The notes under the pieces are model-generated. The model had not been told where the DNA came from and ran no database searches. It worked only from the letters and a program-made list of their open reading frames with translations. From positions 3,190,501 through 3,254,500 of the forward strand of contig NZ_CP133784.1 in assembly GCF_034353875.1 (NCBI RefSeq): 64,000 nt of DNA, read 5' to 3'. The stretch comes from Pseudomonas sp. MH9.2. GTDB lineage: Bacteria; Pseudomonadota; Gammaproteobacteria; Pseudomonadales; Pseudomonadaceae. Of this stretch, positions 55,414-64,000 are shown piece after piece; the stretch's first letter is position 1; every line of letters starts with the position of its first letter. Position numbers and translations under genes: made by a program.

Positions 55414-56190
55414 TCAGAATGCCGGAACGATTGCACCCTGGTATTTTTCCAGCATGAATTGCTTCAGTTCCGGGCTGTGCAAGGCGACGACCAGTTTTTG
55501 CATGGCAATCGAGTCTCTGTTTTCCGGACGTGCTACGAGGATGTTCACGTAAGGCGAGTCGCTGCCTTCGATGAGCAACGCGTCTTTGGCAGGGTCCAGT
55601 TTGACGCTCATCGCGTAGTTGGTGTTGAGCAGCGTCAGGTCAACCTGGGTAACCACGCGCGGCAATGTGGCCGCTTCCAGCTCGCGGAATTTCAGGTTTT
55701 TCTGGTTCTCGGCGATGTCTTGAGGCTTTGACAAGATGTTGCCCGGATCTTTAAGCGTGATCAGCCCGGCTTTGGTCAGCAACAGCAAGGCTCGACCTTC
55801 GTTGGCGGGTTCGTTGGGTAAGGCGATGTTGGCGCCATCGGGCAGGTCGTCGATCTTTTTTAGTAGGCCGTTCGAGTAAGCGCCCATGGGCTCGACGTGA
55901 ACCTTGGTCACGGCAATCAGGTCGGTGCCGTTGCTTTTGTTGAACTCATTCAGGGCCGGCTGATGCTGGAAGAAGTTCGCGTCGAGGCTTTTATCCGCGA
56001 GCAGCGCATTGGGCTGGATGTAGTCGCTGAATACCTTGATTTGCAGGTCGATCCCTTCCTTGGCCAGCATCGGCTTGATGAACTCAAGAACCTCCGCATG
56101 GGGCACAGCCGAGGCGCCGACGGTCAAAGTTTCATCGGCGTGCGCGCCCAGAGCAACAACTGCAGCCAATGCGGCGAGTAGCTTTTTCAT
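55414..56190 (-). CDS. metQ: Methionine ABC transporter substrate-binding protein
   Basis: Periplasmic D/L-methionine-binding protein of the NlpA/MetQ family (258 aa). SAVPHAEVLEF, FSDYIQPNALLADKSLDANFFQH (residues 54-76) and LPNEPANEGRALLLL are family blocks. The signal peptide MKKLLAALAAVVALGAHA has no lipobox cysteine, so it is a soluble periplasmic protein rather than a lipoprotein as in E. coli. It follows metI after 98 bases. Confidence 0.95.
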   Translation of the reverse strand: MKKLLAALAAVVALGAHADETLTVGASAVPHAEVLEFIKPMLAKEGIDLQIKVFSDYIQPNALLADKSLDANFFQHQPALNEFNKSNGTDLIAVTKVHVEPMGAYSNGLLKKIDDLPDGANIALPNEPANEGRALLLLTKAGLITLKDPGNILSKPQDIAENQKNLKFRELEAATLPRVVTQVDLTLLNTNYAMSVKLDPAKDALLIEGSDSPYVNILVARPENRDSIAMQKLVVALHSPELKQFMLEKYQGAIVPAF

Positions 56191-56288
56191 GCACTAACTC
56201 CGTTGAAACGGCCGCCTGCTGACGGGGCGGCTCTGGCCGGTCGGGCCTTGGCGGATCGGCGACCCGCCATTGTGTTTAGCGATTGCTG

Positions 56289-56966
56289 TTATCGGTGGGT
56301 GAAGTGCGTCACCAGCTTGTCGCCGATGGTTTGCAGAATCTGTACCAGCACCAATAACAATACGACCGTGACAAACATCACATCGTTCTGGAAGCGTTGA
56401 TAACCATAGCGAATAGCCAGGTCGCCCAGACCTCCGGCACCGACTGCACCGGCCATCGCGGTGAACGACACCAGTGCGATAGCCGTGACGGTTATGGCCG
56501 CCAGAATGCCGGGCCGCGCTTCTGGCAACAGTGCCTTGATGATGATTTGCCGAGTGGTGGCACCCATGGCCTGGGTCGCTTCGATGATGCCGCGATCCAC
56601 TTCCCTCAATGCGGTCTCGACCAGGCGAGCGAAGAAGGGCGTGGCGCCCGCCACCAGTGGCGGCAAGGTGCCGAGGACCCCGAGCGATGTGCCGGTGATG
56701 ATTTCGGTCAGTGGCATCATCACGATCAGCAAAATGATGAACGGCAACGCCCGCAGCAGGTTGACGATCAATGCCACGCCGGAATACAGACGGTCGTTCT
56801 CCAGTAACTGGCGCGGCGAGGTCAGGAACATCAACACGCCCAGCGGCAGCCCCAAGAGCACGGTAAAGGCCAGGGAAACGCCGAGCATCACCAGGGTGTC
56901 GCCCGTGGCGATCCAGATTTCGTACCAGTCGACGTTGGAAAACAGGTGGGTCAGGGCATCCATCAA
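56289..56966 (-). CDS. metI: Methionine ABC transporter permease
   Basis: A 225-aa inner-membrane permease with five hydrophobic segments and the ABC permease EAA loop in [20 protein letters not shown]. The N-terminus [20 protein letters not shown] is typical of MetI. Its ATG overlaps the metN stop by four bases, so both are translated together. Confidence 0.96.
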   Translation of the reverse strand: MMDALTHLFSNVDWYEIWIATGDTLVMLGVSLAFTVLLGLPLGVLMFLTSPRQLLENDRLYSGVALIVNLLRALPFIILLIVMMPLTEIITGTSLGVLGTLPPLVAGATPFFARLVETALREVDRGIIEATQAMGATTRQIIIKALLPEARPGILAAITVTAIALVSFTAMAGAVGAGGLGDLAIRYGYQRFQNDVMFVTVVLLLVLVQILQTIGDKLVTHFTHR

Positions 56967-57970
56967 CGCAGCACCTCCATGTGAACATCCGCGGCGGTGA
57001 AGCGGGCGAAGGCTGCTTCCATGTCGCCACCGGTAATGGCCAGGGTCAGTTGCCCATAGGGGGTGTCTTTGATCCGGTCGATGCGCCCGGCGAGGATGCT
57101 GTAATCGACCCCGGTCTCCCGGGCGACAGTGCCCAGTAGCGGTGCGTAGGTGGCATCACCCTGGAACGTCAGGCGCACGATGCGGCCCTGCACATGGGCG
57201 AAATCATCGCGCAGTTCACCTTCGTCGATTTGCTCGTCTTCTTGCACGAAACGCTTGGTGGTCGGGTGCTTGGGATGCAGGAACACATCCGTCACGCTGC
57301 CCTGCTCGACGATCCTCCCGGCATCCATGACGGCAACGTGGTCGCAGACGCGGCGGATCACGTCCATCTCGTGGGTGATCAGGACAATGGTCAGATTAAG
57401 CTCGCGATTGATCTCGGCCAGCAATTGCAGGACCGATGCCGTGGTTTGCGGGTCAAGGGCGCTGGTGGCTTCGTCGCACAGCAGGATTTTCGGCTTGGTC
57501 GCCAGCGCACGGGCAATACCTACCCGCTGCTTTTGCCCGCCAGACAACTGGGTCGGGTATTTCTTTGCCTGATCGGACAGGCCCACGCGCTCAAGCAGTT
57601 CGGCCACGCGCTGATCGATCTGGCTGCGTGACATATCACCGGCCAGGGTCAACGGCATGGCAACGTTATCGGCGACGGTCTTGGAGGACAGCAGATTGAA
57701 GTGCTGGAATATCATCCCGACCTGTTGCCGGAAGCCTCGCAGAGCGTTGGCGTCGAACGCGGTGACATCTTCACCGTCGACGATGATCTGCCCGCCACTC
57801 GGGGTTTCCAGGCGATTGATCAGGCGCAGCAACGTGCTTTTTCCCGCGCCGGAATGACCAATCAGGCCGAAGACCTGACCGTCTTCGACACGCAGGCTGG
57901 TGGGATGCAGGGCGGGAATTTCCCGATCTGCGACCCGATAGGTTTTATGGACGTTATGAAACTCGATCAC
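56963..57970 (-). CDS. metN: Methionine ABC transporter ATP-binding protein
   Basis: ATPase of the methionine importer (335 aa). It shows Walker [10 protein letters not shown], the signature [15 protein letters not shown], Walker [13 protein letters not shown] and the switch His in [10 protein letters not shown]-terminal NIL domain (about 255-335), which senses methionine and inhibits transport in MetN, is present. It is the first gene of the leftward metNIQ operon, equivalent to PA5503-PA5505. Confidence 0.97.
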   Translation of the reverse strand: MIEFHNVHKTYRVADREIPALHPTSLRVEDGQVFGLIGHSGAGKSTLLRLINRLETPSGGQIIVDGEDVTAFDANALRGFRQQVGMIFQHFNLLSSKTVADNVAMPLTLAGDMSRSQIDQRVAELLERVGLSDQAKKYPTQLSGGQKQRVGIARALATKPKILLCDEATSALDPQTTASVLQLLAEINRELNLTIVLITHEMDVIRRVCDHVAVMDAGRIVEQGSVTDVFLHPKHPTTKRFVQEDEQIDEGELRDDFAHVQGRIVRLTFQGDATYAPLLGTVARETGVDYSILAGRIDRIKDTPYGQLTLAITGGDMEAAFARFTAADVHMEVLR

Positions 57971-58341
57971 GTAGCGAACCTTGTGGGGGCGCGGTAAGAA
58001 AGGGTGGTGGAAGTGGCCGGATGCTCAGGCGTTCTTACTACCAGCGGACACCGGCTGGATAAGCCGGGCGCGCATTTTAGCCTGTCCAGCTGGAGGTTCT
58101 TAGCATTTATTTGATGGCAAACCTGCGAAACGGCAATAACGAGGTCGGTGGCGGCGGATTGCAGTGGTTTGCCTGTTGGTTAGACCAAAGGTCATGAAAA
58201 ACACGGAACGGCTGTTTTGAGCCTGAGTCAGTAATAAAGCGTCTCGATTTTCCTGAATGACGTGCCAGGAAAGGTTTTGCCGATCAGGCCCCGCGATTCA
58301 ACCCGCGCCAGGGCCGCCCGCAACCGAGGAGTTTTAGTCTG
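57971..58341. other. Divergent metN/katE intergenic region
   Basis: This 371-base stretch has no supported gene. It contains a CCGGCT/AGCCGG hairpin (58051-58067) and an 11-bp palindrome, GACCAAAGGTC (58183-58193). Promoters of metN (leftward) and katE (rightward) should lie here, but I could not assign -35/-10 boxes. Confidence 0.5.
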
Positions 58342-60510
58342 ATGGCTACCAAGAAGACCACAACCACTACCACGACCGGCGCCAGTTCCAATGTCAGCCA
58401 CAGCCAGCTGGCTGGCACTGACACCCTGGACCGTGGCAATACCAACGCCAAGCTGGACAGCCTGGAGCCGTTCCGTTCCGATGCCACCGAGCAGGCGCTA
58501 CGCACCAATCAGGGCGTAAAAATTTCCAATAACCAGAACACGCTCAAGGTCGGTGATCGGGGTCCGTCCTTGCTTGAAGATTTCATCATGCGTGAAAAAA
58601 TCACCCACTTTGACCATGAGCGCATTCCCGAGCGCATCGTGCATGCGCGGGGCACGGCGGCGCACGGTTACTTCCAGACCTATGAAAACCATGCCGCCCT
58701 GACCAAGGCCGGTTTCCTCCAGGACCCGGGGAAAAAGACCCCAGTGTTCGCGCGATTTTCCACCGTCCAGGGGCCGCGTGGCTCGGGCGATACCGTGCGT
58801 GACGTGCGCGGATTTGCGGTGAAGTTTTACACCGATGAAGGCAACTTCGATCTGGTCGGCAACAACATGCCGGTGTTCTTCATTCAGGACGCGATCAAGT
58901 TCCCGGACTTCGTTCACGCGGTAAAACCCGAGCCTCATAATGAAATGCCCACCGGCGGCTCCGCTCACGATACGTTCTGGGATTTCGTTTCGCTGGTGCC
59001 GGAGTCGGCGCATATGGTGCTGTGGACGATGTCCGACCGGGCCATCCCGAAAAGCCTGCGGACCATGCAGGGGTTTGGCATCCACACCTTTCGCTTGATC
59101 AACGCGGACGGTAAGTCGAGCTTCGTTAAATTCCACTGGAAGCCCAAATTTGGCGTGTGCTCGCTGCTCTGGGACGAGGCGCAGAAGCTGGCTGGCAAGG
59201 ACACGGACTTCCACCGTCGAGACTTATGGGAGTCGATTGAAACCGGCGATTACCCCGAATGGGAATTCGGTGTGCAGATTATCGCGGAGGAGGATGAGCA
59301 TACATTCGATTTCGACCTGCTCGACCCGACCAAGCTCATCCCCGAGGAGTTAGTGCCGGTGACGCCGTTGGGCAAAATGGTGCTTAACCGCAACCCGGAC
59401 AACTTTTTCGCCGAGACCGAGCAGGTTGCGTTCTGCCCTGGGCATATCGTGCCGGGCATCGACTTCTCCAATGATCCGCTGCTGCAAGGTCGACTGTTTT
59501 CCTACACCGACACGCAGATCAGCCGTCTGGGCGGACCGAACTTCCACGAGATTCCGATCAACCGCCCTGTCGCACCCAACCACAACGGGCAACGTGACGC
59601 GCAACATCGCACCACCCTCGACAAGGGGCGCGCGTCTTACGAGCCTAACTCCATTGACGGTGGCTGGCCGAAAGAGACGCCGCCCGGGGCTCAGGATGGG
59701 GGTTTCGAGACCTATCCAGAGCGCCTCGAAGCGCACAAGGTTCGTCGTCGTAGTGAATCGTTCGCCGACCATTTTTCACAAGCGACCCTGTTCTTCCAAA
59801 GCATGAGCGACCATGAGAAAGAACACATCATCGCGGCCTACAGCTTTGAGTTGGGCAAGGTGGAGCGCACCTGGATTCGTGAGCGTCAGGTGAATGAGAT
59901 TCTGGCCAATATCGACCTGAAGCTGGCCGCGCGCGTGGCACAAAACCTCGGTTTGCCTGCGCCGACTGCCGGTACCGTGCCCGGAAAGGCGGCGGTGACT
60001 CAATCCCCTGCGCTGAGCCAGGTCAACTTGCTGTCGGGCACCATTGTTTCGCGCAAAGTGGCCATCCTTGCAGCCAACGGCGTCGATGGTGCTGCCATCG
60101 CTGCGCTGAAGAAGGCCCTGGAAGTCGAAGGTGCGCACGCCAGGCTGCTAGGGCCTACCTCGGCGCCCGTCACCACGGCGGATGGCAAGCACCTCGCGGT
60201 GGACGCCTCTATGGAAGGCATGCCGTCGATCGCTTTCGACGCGGTGTTTGTGGCGGGCGGGGCCGAGTCGGTGAAAGCACTGAGCGCCAATGGCGTGGCA
60301 TTGCACTTCGTGCTCGAGGCCTACAAGCACCTCAAGGCTATTGCGTTGAATGGGGAAGCAAAACAATTGCTGGACGTGCTGCATCTGTCAGCTGATGAAG
60401 GCTTGCTGGTTGGCGGTAATGACAGCAAGGCGTTCAAGGCGTTTTTCGCGGCGATGGCCCAGCATCGGGTGTGGGCGCGTGAGCCTAAAACCAAGGCTGT
60501 TCCGGCGTGA
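58342..60510 (+). CDS. katE: Large-subunit catalase (HPII type)
   Basis: A 722-aa heme catalase that dismutates hydrogen peroxide. An unusual Lys/Thr-rich start ([15 protein letters not shown]) precedes the core with catalytic His101 in [12 protein letters not shown], the Asn in [11 protein letters not shown] and the proximal heme Tyr in [10 protein letters not shown]. The last 150 residues are the DJ-1/PfpI-like domain typical of clade 2 catalases. In this group katE is usually under RpoS, but no promoter is clear here. A REPIN follows. Confidence 0.97.
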   Translation: MATKKTTTTTTTGASSNVSHSQLAGTDTLDRGNTNAKLDSLEPFRSDATEQALRTNQGVKISNNQNTLKVGDRGPSLLEDFIMREKITHFDHERIPERIVHARGTAAHGYFQTYENHAALTKAGFLQDPGKKTPVFARFSTVQGPRGSGDTVRDVRGFAVKFYTDEGNFDLVGNNMPVFFIQDAIKFPDFVHAVKPEPHNEMPTGGSAHDTFWDFVSLVPESAHMVLWTMSDRAIPKSLRTMQGFGIHTFRLINADGKSSFVKFHWKPKFGVCSLLWDEAQKLAGKDTDFHRRDLWESIETGDYPEWEFGVQIIAEEDEHTFDFDLLDPTKLIPEELVPVTPLGKMVLNRNPDNFFAETEQVAFCPGHIVPGIDFSNDPLLQGRLFSYTDTQISRLGGPNFHEIPINRPVAPNHNGQRDAQHRTTLDKGRASYEPNSIDGGWPKETPPGAQDGGFETYPERLEAHKVRRRSESFADHFSQATLFFQSMSDHEKEHIIAAYSFELGKVERTWIRERQVNEILANIDLKLAARVAQNLGLPAPTAGTVPGKAAVTQSPALSQVNLLSGTIVSRKVAILAANGVDGAAIAALKKALEVEGAHARLLGPTSAPVTTADGKHLAVDASMEGMPSIAFDAVFVAGGAESVKALSANGVALHFVLEAYKHLKAIALNGEAKQLLDVLHLSADEGLLVGGNDSKAFKAFFAAMAQHRVWAREPKTKAVPA

Positions 60511-60532
60511 TGACACACGGTCGACTGTAACT

Positions 60533-60618
60533 CCAGGAGCGCGCTTGCAAAATCGCATAAACCGTCAGCGTTTTTGGGACCGCTTCGCGGTCCATCGCGG
60601 GCAAGCACGCTCCTACAG
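60533..60618. repeat. REPIN after katE
   Basis: CCAGGAGCGCGCTTGC on the left faces GGGCAAGCACGCTCCTACAG on the right, with an inner GGACCGC/GCGGTCC stem. It fills the gap between katE and the converging lipoprotein gene. Confidence 0.75.
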
Positions 60619-60652
60619 TTGATTTTCGTCGCACATAAGTCTGTGGAGGACG

Positions 60653-61369
60653 CTACAGCTTCGCGGGTTTGAGAACGATATGCGCAGGTTGGCTGCGATC
60701 GATCTGCCGCTCCAGCTGTAATTCAAAGTCAGGATTGATTTTGATGACCCGTTTGGTCAACAAGGTTGCCAACCACGGGTAATCATCAGTGCGTGGCACT
60801 TGCAGGATCACTTGGCAGTTGAAAGCGGTCACGTCTGCGGCAATCGCGTCAAACTGGCGACGTAACTGCGTCATATCGCCGATTTTAAGTGCGATGGTGG
60901 TGCTTTCGACGGTGGGGTCGATTACCTTCGCGATACGTTTGGCTTCCGCAGCTTTCAGCTCGGCTTCGGCTTTTTCCAGTTCGGCTTTGCGTGCCTGGGT
61001 AATTGCACCATTCACGCCGCTAGTGAGCGCCGGGGCCTTGGGCATGAGTGCTCGGGCGCGGCTCAATGCGGTGGCCGCAGCGTTCACATCGCCCTTTTGC
61101 AGGACGATTTGACTGCGCTTCAAGTACGCCTCTGCCAACTGGTGTTGGTACTGCTCGATGCGCGGGTCGTCTGGCATCTGCGTTTGCAGAGCCTGCAACT
61201 GGTCTTCAGCGGTGGCCAGTTCGCTGCTGGCGATACTTTGCTCAAGCTGCTCAAAGCCCGTGGGCGCGGCGGCAGGCGCGGGCGTTTCGACTGTCGGCGC
61301 ACTTTGGCAGGCGCCCAACAGGATGGAAAATGCGGCAAGGAGCAGATAACGGGAGGCGAACAGCTTCAT
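60653..61369 (-). CDS. Lipoprotein with TPR-like and coiled-coil regions (PA5502-like)
   Basis: A 238-aa lipoprotein with signal LLAAFSILLGAC (lipobox LGAC). Residues about 40-115 look like helical TPR-type repeats (DQLQALQTQMPDDPRIEQY, KGDVNAAATALSRARALMP), and 125-150 is Ala/Glu/Lys-rich coiled coil. The C-terminal domain carries one Cys. It follows znuB on the same strand by 37 bases, as PA5502 does in P. aeruginosa, so it may share zinc control, though no zinc-binding motif is evident. Confidence 0.82.
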   Translation of the reverse strand: MKLFASRYLLLAAFSILLGACQSAPTVETPAPAAAPTGFEQLEQSIASSELATAEDQLQALQTQMPDDPRIEQYQHQLAEAYLKRSQIVLQKGDVNAAATALSRARALMPKAPALTSGVNGAITQARKAELEKAEAELKAAEAKRIAKVIDPTVESTTIALKIGDMTQLRRQFDAIAADVTAFNCQVILQVPRTDDYPWLATLLTKRVIKINPDFELQLERQIDRSQPAHIVLKPAKL

Positions 61370-61406
61370 TCCTGCGATTCTCTAATTGCGCAAAAAACGA
61401 GCAAGT

Positions 61407-62195
61407 CTACACCGCTCGCCGGGGGAGGACAAAACTCAACAAGAACAACGCGGCGGCGCATACCACTATAGACGGTCCAGCCGGGGTGTCTTTGAACCAC
61501 GATAAGGCCAGCCCGCCACAGACTGCAACCACGCCAAGCGCACTGGCGCCCAAAGCCATTTGCTCGGGGGAACGTGAGTGGCGTTGCGCGGCGGCTGCAG
61601 GAATGATCAGCAGCGAGGTGATCAGCAGGACACCAACGATTTTCATGGCCACCGCAATCACAATCGCGATCAGCAACATCAATGTCATGCGCAAGGCCGC
61701 GACGGGTAAGCCTTCGACGGTCGCCAGTTCTTCATGCACCGTAATGGCCAGCAATGGTCGCCACAGGGCGACGATCAGCGTCAGTACCGCCGCGCTGCCG
61801 CCCATAATCCAGGCCAGATCGGTGGGGCTGATCGCCAGCAGGTCACCAAACAGATAACCCATCAGGTCAATACGAACGTTGTGCATGAAGCTGAGGACTA
61901 CCAGCCCCAGTGACAACGTACTGGGCGCGAGAATCCCCAGCAGCGTGTCCGATGCCAGCGCCTGGCGCTGTTGCAGCGTCACCAACAGGATCGCCAGCAG
62001 GAGGCAACCGACGGTAACCGCCAGCGCCGGGCTGATATCCAGCACAAAGCCCAATGCCACGCCGAGCAAGGCCGCATGGGACAGGGTGTCGCCGAAATAA
62101 GCCATACGCCGCCAGACCACGAACGAACCCAAAGGGCCTGCAACTATTGCCAGCGCCAGACCCGCGAGCAAGGCATAGAGTAAAAAGTCAGCCAT
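61407..62195 (-). CDS. znuB: Zinc ABC transporter permease
   Basis: A 262-aa inner-membrane permease with about eight hydrophobic segments of the ABC-3 (Mn/Zn) family. [21 protein letters not shown] at residues 26-46 is the family signature. I start at the ATG at 62195 ([10 protein letters not shown]); the frame is open much further upstream, but that is inside znuC. It overlaps the znuC stop by 8 bases, so the two are coupled. Confidence 0.96.
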   Translation of the reverse strand: MADFLLYALLAGLALAIVAGPLGSFVVWRRMAYFGDTLSHAALLGVALGFVLDISPALAVTVGCLLLAILLVTLQQRQALASDTLLGILAPSTLSLGLVVLSFMHNVRIDLMGYLFGDLLAISPTDLAWIMGGSAAVLTLIVALWRPLLAITVHEELATVEGLPVAALRMTLMLLIAIVIAVAMKIVGVLLITSLLIIPAAAAQRHSRSPEQMALGASALGVVAVCGGLALSWFKDTPAGPSIVVCAAALFLLSFVLPRRAV

Positions 62196-62985
62196 GCTTG
62201 CAGTTGTCTCCGTGGACATGAGTAGGGGGCGTGCCGGGCGCTGATGCAGCCTCTTCGACCACTGCGCCGTGTAAGTCATGGGCGTGATCGTGGTGGTGGT
62301 GATAGATCGCCAGGCTTTGCGCGTTTTTGCCGAACAATTCGACAAACGCCGGATCGTTGCTGACTTGCTCCGGGTGGCCTGAGCAGCACACATGCCGGTT
62401 CAGGCAAACTACCTGGTCGGTGGTGCTCATGACCAGGTGCAGGTCATGGGACACCATCAGCACGCCGCAGCCGTAGCGGTCGCGCAGGCGGGTGATCAAG
62501 CTGTACAGCTCAGTCTGGCCAGCCACGTCGACACCTTGCACGGGCTCATCAAGGACCAGCAACTCGGGTTCACGCAATAATGCCCGGGCCAGCAGCACGC
62601 GCTGCATCTCGCCGCCGGATATCCCTTGCAGCGGGCTGTCGATGACTTTCTCGGCACCTACTTCGATCAACGCCGCCAGCGCTCGTGGCCGGTCAACGCC
62701 GGGGACCAGTCGCAGAAAGCGCAGCACCGACAGGGGTAATGTGGGGTCCACATACAGCTTTTGCGGCATGTAGCCGACACGCAACTTCGGTTTGCGCCAG
62801 ACGCTGCCCGAGTTCGGTTTGAGCAGGCCCAGAACCGCCCGCACCAACGTGGTTTTGCCTGCGCCGTTAGGCCCGATCAGGGTCACGATTTCGCCCGGTT
62901 TTACGCTGAGCTGAATGTTTTCCAGCACGTTTTGCCCGGCAAACGTAACGGTGACCTGATCGAGACGGATCAATGCAGTGCTCAT
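62188..62985 (-). CDS. znuC: Zinc ABC transporter ATP-binding protein
   Basis: A 265-aa ATPase of the zinc importer. Walker A is GPNGAGKTT, the signature [16 protein letters not shown], and Walker [13 protein letters not shown]. The C-terminal tail is rich in His and Asp ([13 protein letters not shown] and [10 protein letters not shown]), probably a cytoplasmic zinc-binding segment. The ATG overlaps the zur stop by one base (TGATG), linking regulator and transporter translation. Confidence 0.97.
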   Translation of the reverse strand: MSTALIRLDQVTVTFAGQNVLENIQLSVKPGEIVTLIGPNGAGKTTLVRAVLGLLKPNSGSVWRKPKLRVGYMPQKLYVDPTLPLSVLRFLRLVPGVDRPRALAALIEVGAEKVIDSPLQGISGGEMQRVLLARALLREPELLVLDEPVQGVDVAGQTELYSLITRLRDRYGCGVLMVSHDLHLVMSTTDQVVCLNRHVCCSGHPEQVSNDPAFVELFGKNAQSLAIYHHHHDHAHDLHGAVVEEAASAPGTPPTHVHGDNCKHG

Positions 62986-63467
62986 CAGGCCGCCTTGCAG
63001 CCCGAACACAGGCCAACAATTTCGACCGTTTGCCCTTCTACGGTGAAACCCACCTCCGCCGCAGCGGCGATGATTGCCTTGCTGATGGCTGGGTGTTGCA
63101 GCTCGATAGCGGCATGGCACTCCCGGCAGATCAGAAACTGGCCCTGGTGCGCGTGCGTCGGGTGATTGCAGCCGGTAAAGGCGTTGAGCGATGCGATGCG
63201 GTGGACGAGGCCGTTTTCCAGAAGGAAATCCAGCGCGCGGTACACGGTGGGCGGCGCGGCGCGGCGGCCGTCTTCTTCACTGAGGACCGCGAGAATGTCA
63301 TAGGCGCCCAACGGTTTATGACTCTGCCAGACCAGTTCCAGCACGCGGCGACGCAGAGCGGTCAGGCGCAGACCTTGGCTCGCGCACAGCGCATCAGCCT
63401 CGGAGAGCGCGGTGTGCACGCAATGTGAGTGATCATGGGGGCGACTGGCCAGCGGTGTGTTGAGCAT
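62985..63467 (-). CDS. zur: Zinc uptake regulator Zur (Fur family)
   Basis: A 160-aa zinc-sensing repressor. It has a Fur-type winged helix ([20 protein letters not shown]) and the structural zinc cysteines CREC (114, 117) and CSGC (154, 157). An N-terminal His-rich stretch, HDHSHCVH, adds possible ligands. It is the first gene of the leftward zur-znuC-znuB run and is divergent from znuA, the conserved pseudomonad layout. Confidence 0.96.
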   Translation of the reverse strand: MLNTPLASRPHDHSHCVHTALSEADALCASQGLRLTALRRRVLELVWQSHKPLGAYDILAVLSEEDGRRAAPPTVYRALDFLLENGLVHRIASLNAFTGCNHPTHAHQGQFLICRECHAAIELQHPAISKAIIAAAAEVGFTVEGQTVEIVGLCSGCKAA

Positions 63468-63493
63468 GGGCGGCGACGACTTTTGTGAGAGAC

Positions 63494-63506
63494 GTTATTA
63501 TGTTAC
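63494..63506. promoter_or_regulatory. Candidate Zur box between zur and znuA
   Basis: The core GTTATTATGTTAC, read on the minus strand as GTAACATAATAAC, matches 9 of the 12 defined positions of the gamma-proteobacterial Zur core GTTATANTATAAC. It is centrally placed in the 66-base divergent gap, so one repressor site could control both directions. Confidence 0.6.
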
Positions 63507-63533
63507 CTGTTCCTGCCTCCTTGAGTGGTCATC

Positions 63534-64000
63534 GTGTTCCGTCTTTTTGCCATTTTTATTGCTTTAAGTGCCAGTTTGCTGGTGATCAGCCCCGCTCACG
63601 CCGAGGTTCGGGTGCTGACCAGCATTAAGCCGTTGCAGCTGATTGCCGCTGCGGTGCAGGACGGCGTGGGCTCGCCAGAGGTGCTCTTGCCGCCCGGTGC
63701 GTCGCCGCATAACTACGCCTTGCGCCCGTCCGACGTACGGCGCGTGCGTGAAGTCGATTTGTTTTATTGGATCGGTCCAGACCTGGAAAGCTTCCTGCCT
63801 CGTGTGTTGCAAAGCCGAACGCTGCCGGTGGTGACGGTGCAATCGTTGCCGGAGTTGCGCCTGCGTCACTTCGCGGCGGACAGCCAGTCCCATGAGGCTG
63901 CCGATCCCGCCGAGCATGACCACGACCATCGCCCCGGCAGTCTGGATGCCCACTTATGGCTGTCATCGGTCAATGCGCGGGTGATCGCTGCGCGTATGGC
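63534..64000 (+). CDS. znuA: Zinc ABC transporter substrate-binding protein, 3' end outside window
   Basis: The frame from the GTG at 63534 stays open to the window edge (155 codons). It begins with a signal peptide (MFRLFAIFIALSASLLVIS, cleaved near AHA) and continues RVLTSIKPLQLIAAAVQDGV, a ZnuA opening. The first zinc-ligand His is in GASPHNYALRPSDV, and a His/Asp-rich loop (EHDHDHRPG) typical of ZnuA follows near residue 135, then DAHLWLS with the second ligand. It captures zinc in the periplasm for ZnuBC. Divergence from zur supports the call. Confidence 0.93.
   Translation, partial: MFRLFAIFIALSASLLVISPAHAEVRVLTSIKPLQLIAAAVQDGVGSPEVLLPPGASPHNYALRPSDVRRVREVDLFYWIGPDLESFLPRVLQSRTLPVVTVQSLPELRLRHFAADSQSHEAADPAEHDHDHRPGSLDAHLWLSSVNARVIAARM

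Noticed and set aside
56194..57030. Long minus-strand open frame across metI
   Set aside because: It is an Arg/Pro/His-rich shadow frame of the GC-rich metI gene, which has clear homology in its own frame.

Overview
The window looks like a Pseudomonas chromosome (gamma-proteobacterium, probably P. fluorescens-like), a few kilobases from the replication origin. The gene order plsC-gmhB-glyS-glyQ-tag-lpxL, trkA-rsmB-fmt-def, LysM-dprA-tsaC-qor-hemF-aroE, trpI/trpBA, osmC, prlC and the aa3 oxidase (cox) cluster follows the origin-proximal arm known from pseudomonads. Twelve exact copies of the DnaA-box word TTATCCACA lie between 2.9 and 25.4 kb and I found none further right, which fits a nearby oriC to the left. 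Base composition is GC-rich except for a few AT-rich intergenic stretches.

Layout. 0-2.9 kb: a truncated LysR regulator, a possible small ORF ending in a terminator, an atypical Nramp-type metal transporter and an AT-rich gap. 2.9-19.4 kb: housekeeping genes for phospholipid and LPS acylation, heptose phosphatase, glycyl-tRNA synthetase, base-excision repair, K+ uptake, rRNA methylation, start-Met formylation and deformylation, DNA uptake, tRNA t6A synthesis, heme and aromatic synthesis. 19.4-24.7 kb: a choline-O-sulfate cluster (SulP transporter, orphan choline-binding protein, choline sulfatase, divergent LysR). 24.7-34.3 kb: small accessory genes around trpBA/trpI, with dodecin, OsmC, two DUF1161 proteins and lipoproteins. 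34.4-42.8 kb: gamma-carbonic anhydrase, oligopeptidase A, a zinc-ribbon protein, a three-subunit membrane gluconate-type dehydrogenase, and a radical SAM gene behind an excellent LexA (SOS) box. 42.9-54.9 kb: beta-carbonic anhydrase with a second SulP transporter, then the aa3-type cytochrome c oxidase operon with its copper and heme A assembly genes. 54.9-64 kb: a VOC protein, the methionine ABC importer metNIQ, large catalase katE, a PA5502-like lipoprotein, and the zinc cluster znuB-znuC-zur with divergent znuA running off the right edge.

How genes work together: coxB-coxA-Cox11-coxC-SURF1-SCO-like-ctaA-cyoE-sco encodes an oxidase plus nearly everything needed to build its CuA, CuB and heme A sites. 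betC frees choline and sulfate, which the neighbouring binding protein and SulP transporter may handle. zur-znuCB/znuA form a self-contained zinc-responsive uptake unit. Six to seven REP/REPIN-like inverted repeats (GTAGGAGC...GCTCCTAC and a CTGCAGGAG variant) are scattered between genes.

The most interesting signals are the near-consensus LexA box at 41680-41707, the DnaA-box gradient including a 12-bp-arm inverted pair at 8875-8909, a SCO-like CxxxC protein inside the cox operon, and two 18-bp palindromes in the cox upstream region. I saw no CRISPR array, insertion sequence, prophage, tRNA or rRNA gene, and no convincing wholly new multi-gene system.
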